Shown: positions 5,080 to 5,797 of the stretch, piece by piece
Numbering within the stretch: position 1 is the first letter of the stretch
Layout of the letters: each line of letters begins with the position of its first letter
Assembly (NCBI GenBank): GCA_905480065.1
Contig: CAJQOV010000069.1
Location: 1-5,797 of the forward strand
Direction: 5' to 3'
From: an uncultured Gammaproteobacteria bacterium
Lineage (GTDB): Bacteria; Pseudomonadota; Gammaproteobacteria; UBA9214
Length of the DNA: 5,797 nt
Made by a program: the position numbers and the translations under genes
The notes under the pieces: model-generated
What the model saw: the letters and a program-made list of their open reading frames with translations, nothing else
Databases searched by the model: none
What the model was told of the DNA's origin: nothing

Positions 5080-5797
5080 TCACTCGGTTGATGTCTTGCC
5101 GGGCCCCGATACTTCCCGGGTGGCGGGTGGATTGTCCTGCAGCAGTTCACTGGCGGTGTAGGGTCCCCCGGAAACGCGGAAGCCGGTGCCTGTGACAGTC
5201 GGACCGTCGATCAGCCAGATGGTCCGGTTGCTGAATGTTTTCATCAGTGCAGTCCTGATTTCCGGGTTGCGGTCCCACGCATAGATGGTAGATCCCTGCT
5301 CGAGCACCGGCATATTGTATACGGCCGCGGACATGTAATCATCAAACCGGTTACCGTTTACCAGCACCAGGCTGTTGCTGAAATCGTACTCTTGCGCCAG
5401 GCGCCGGATATCAGGCCGCATATTGTTGTAGTGGAAATACTTGTCCATGCTGCGCCAGGGCATGAACGTGGTCATGCTGGCAACGGACAGGATCAGCATT
5501 GCGATGACGACCTGCGTCATGCCAGATTGACGGTCCGGCAGGCGCGCACCGATGACACAGGCGCCGCGCACGGTCAGTGCGATCACGGGAAACAGTGTCA
5601 GGAACCAGTAGCGGGCACCGTAGTCCGGCCCTCCGCTGAACCAGTACAGGGAATGCAGCCCGGCAACCACCAGCACGACAAGAAACAGCCGGTAATCCAC
5701 TCCCTTTGCCTTGCCGCTGATGAACAGGATGAAGACCAGCAGCAGCGAACCGGTTACCCAGCCGAATAACTCGATATTCATGGCAAAGGTGTTCAGG
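5080..5797 (-). CDS. Polytopic membrane protein, C-terminal part; probable GT-C (GT39/ArnT-like) glycosyltransferase
   Basis: The reading frame is open to the right edge, so the 5' part is missing; the ATG at 5781 is internal, as preceding codons (L-N-T-F-A) continue the frame in a pattern typical of this family. About 238 residues are visible. Four hydrophobic segments come first (a stretch starting LFGW, one ending HSLYWF, one around YWFLTLFPVIAL, one around VVIAMLILSVAS). They are followed by a soluble tail of about 130 residues, probably periplasmic. The GGPDYGARYWF motif between segments and the N-T-x-x-x-N...L-F-G-W pattern resemble large membrane glycosyltransferases and their uncharacterised relatives that use polyprenyl-phosphate sugars as donors. 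The catalytic N-terminal loop with its acidic residues is outside the window, so activity cannot be confirmed. The stop (TGA, 5082-5080) lies 7 bases before the HAD-UbiA ATG, indicating a shared transcript. Confidence 0.7.
   Translation of the reverse strand, partial: LNTFAMNIELFGWVTGSLLLVFILFISGKAKGVDYRLFLVVLVVAGLHSLYWFSGGPDYGARYWFLTLFPVIALTVRGACVIGARLPDRQSGMTQVVIAMLILSVASMTTFMPWRSMDKYFHYNNMRPDIRRLAQEYDFSNSLVLVNGNRFDDYMSAAVYNMPVLEQGSTIYAWDRNPEIRTALMKTFSNRTIWLIDGPTVTGTGFRVSGGPYTASELLQDNPPATREVSGPGKTSTE

Noticed and set aside
5073..5150. GTG start at 5150 for the HAD-UbiA gene
   Set aside because: It would add 26 residues with no HAD similarity and overlap the upstream gene by about 70 bases. 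The ATG at 5072 begins just before the HAD domain and follows the upstream stop by 7 bases.
5779..5781. ATG at 5781 as the true start of the right-hand membrane protein
   Set aside because: The frame stays open to the window edge and the preceding residues fit the conserved N-T-x-x-x-N pattern of the family, so this Met is most likely internal and the gene is cut by the window.

Overview
The window looks like chromosomal DNA from a moderately GC-rich Gram-negative bacterium, probably a proteobacterium. Two things suggest this: the C-terminal sequence of the sugar transferase resembles the type found with exosortase/PEP-CTERM exopolysaccharide loci, and a large protein carries an outer-membrane-type lipoprotein signal. 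The species cannot be named from the sequence. No tRNA, rRNA, CRISPR array, transposase or phage gene was seen.

Layout: (1) 1-432, plus strand, is the 3' end of a polyprenyl-phosphate sugar-phosphotransferase whose start lies left of the window. (2) 433-740 is a 308-base non-coding region. It holds GC-rich inverted repeats, a possible -10 box and a perfect CRP-type palindrome (TGTGA-N6-TCACA). (3) 741-2450, plus strand, encodes a 569-residue predicted lipoprotein with an N-terminal beta-sandwich-like domain, an Ala/Val-rich middle, an Ig-like/cadherin-like domain and a C-terminal fibronectin type III domain. (4) 2451-2484 is a short convergent gap with a hairpin. (5) 2485-3498, minus strand, encodes a UPF0104/LPG_synthase_TM flippase-like membrane protein with a TTG start. 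(6) 3499-3626 is a 128-base gap with a perfect 8-bp inverted repeat. (7) 3627-5072, minus strand, encodes a HAD-UbiA fusion whose UbiA half closely resembles decaprenyl-phosphate phosphoribosyltransferases. (8) 5080 to the right edge, minus strand, is the C-terminal part of a polytopic membrane protein resembling GT-C (GT39/ArnT-like) glycosyltransferases.

How the genes may work together: the minus-strand genes read in the order GT-C-like protein, HAD-UbiA, flippase-like protein. The first two are 7 bases apart and are probably co-transcribed. The most economical reading is a lipid-linked pentose module. HAD-UbiA would attach phosphoribose to a polyprenyl phosphate and possibly dephosphorylate it. 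A membrane protein of the flippase-like type could move or handle the lipid, and the GT-C protein would use a polyprenyl-phosphate sugar as donor in the periplasm. The plus-strand transferase would start assembly of a lipid-linked exopolysaccharide repeat unit, and the lipoprotein may be a surface adhesion or scaffold protein. The family assignments are mostly solid. The pathway linkage and substrates are inference.
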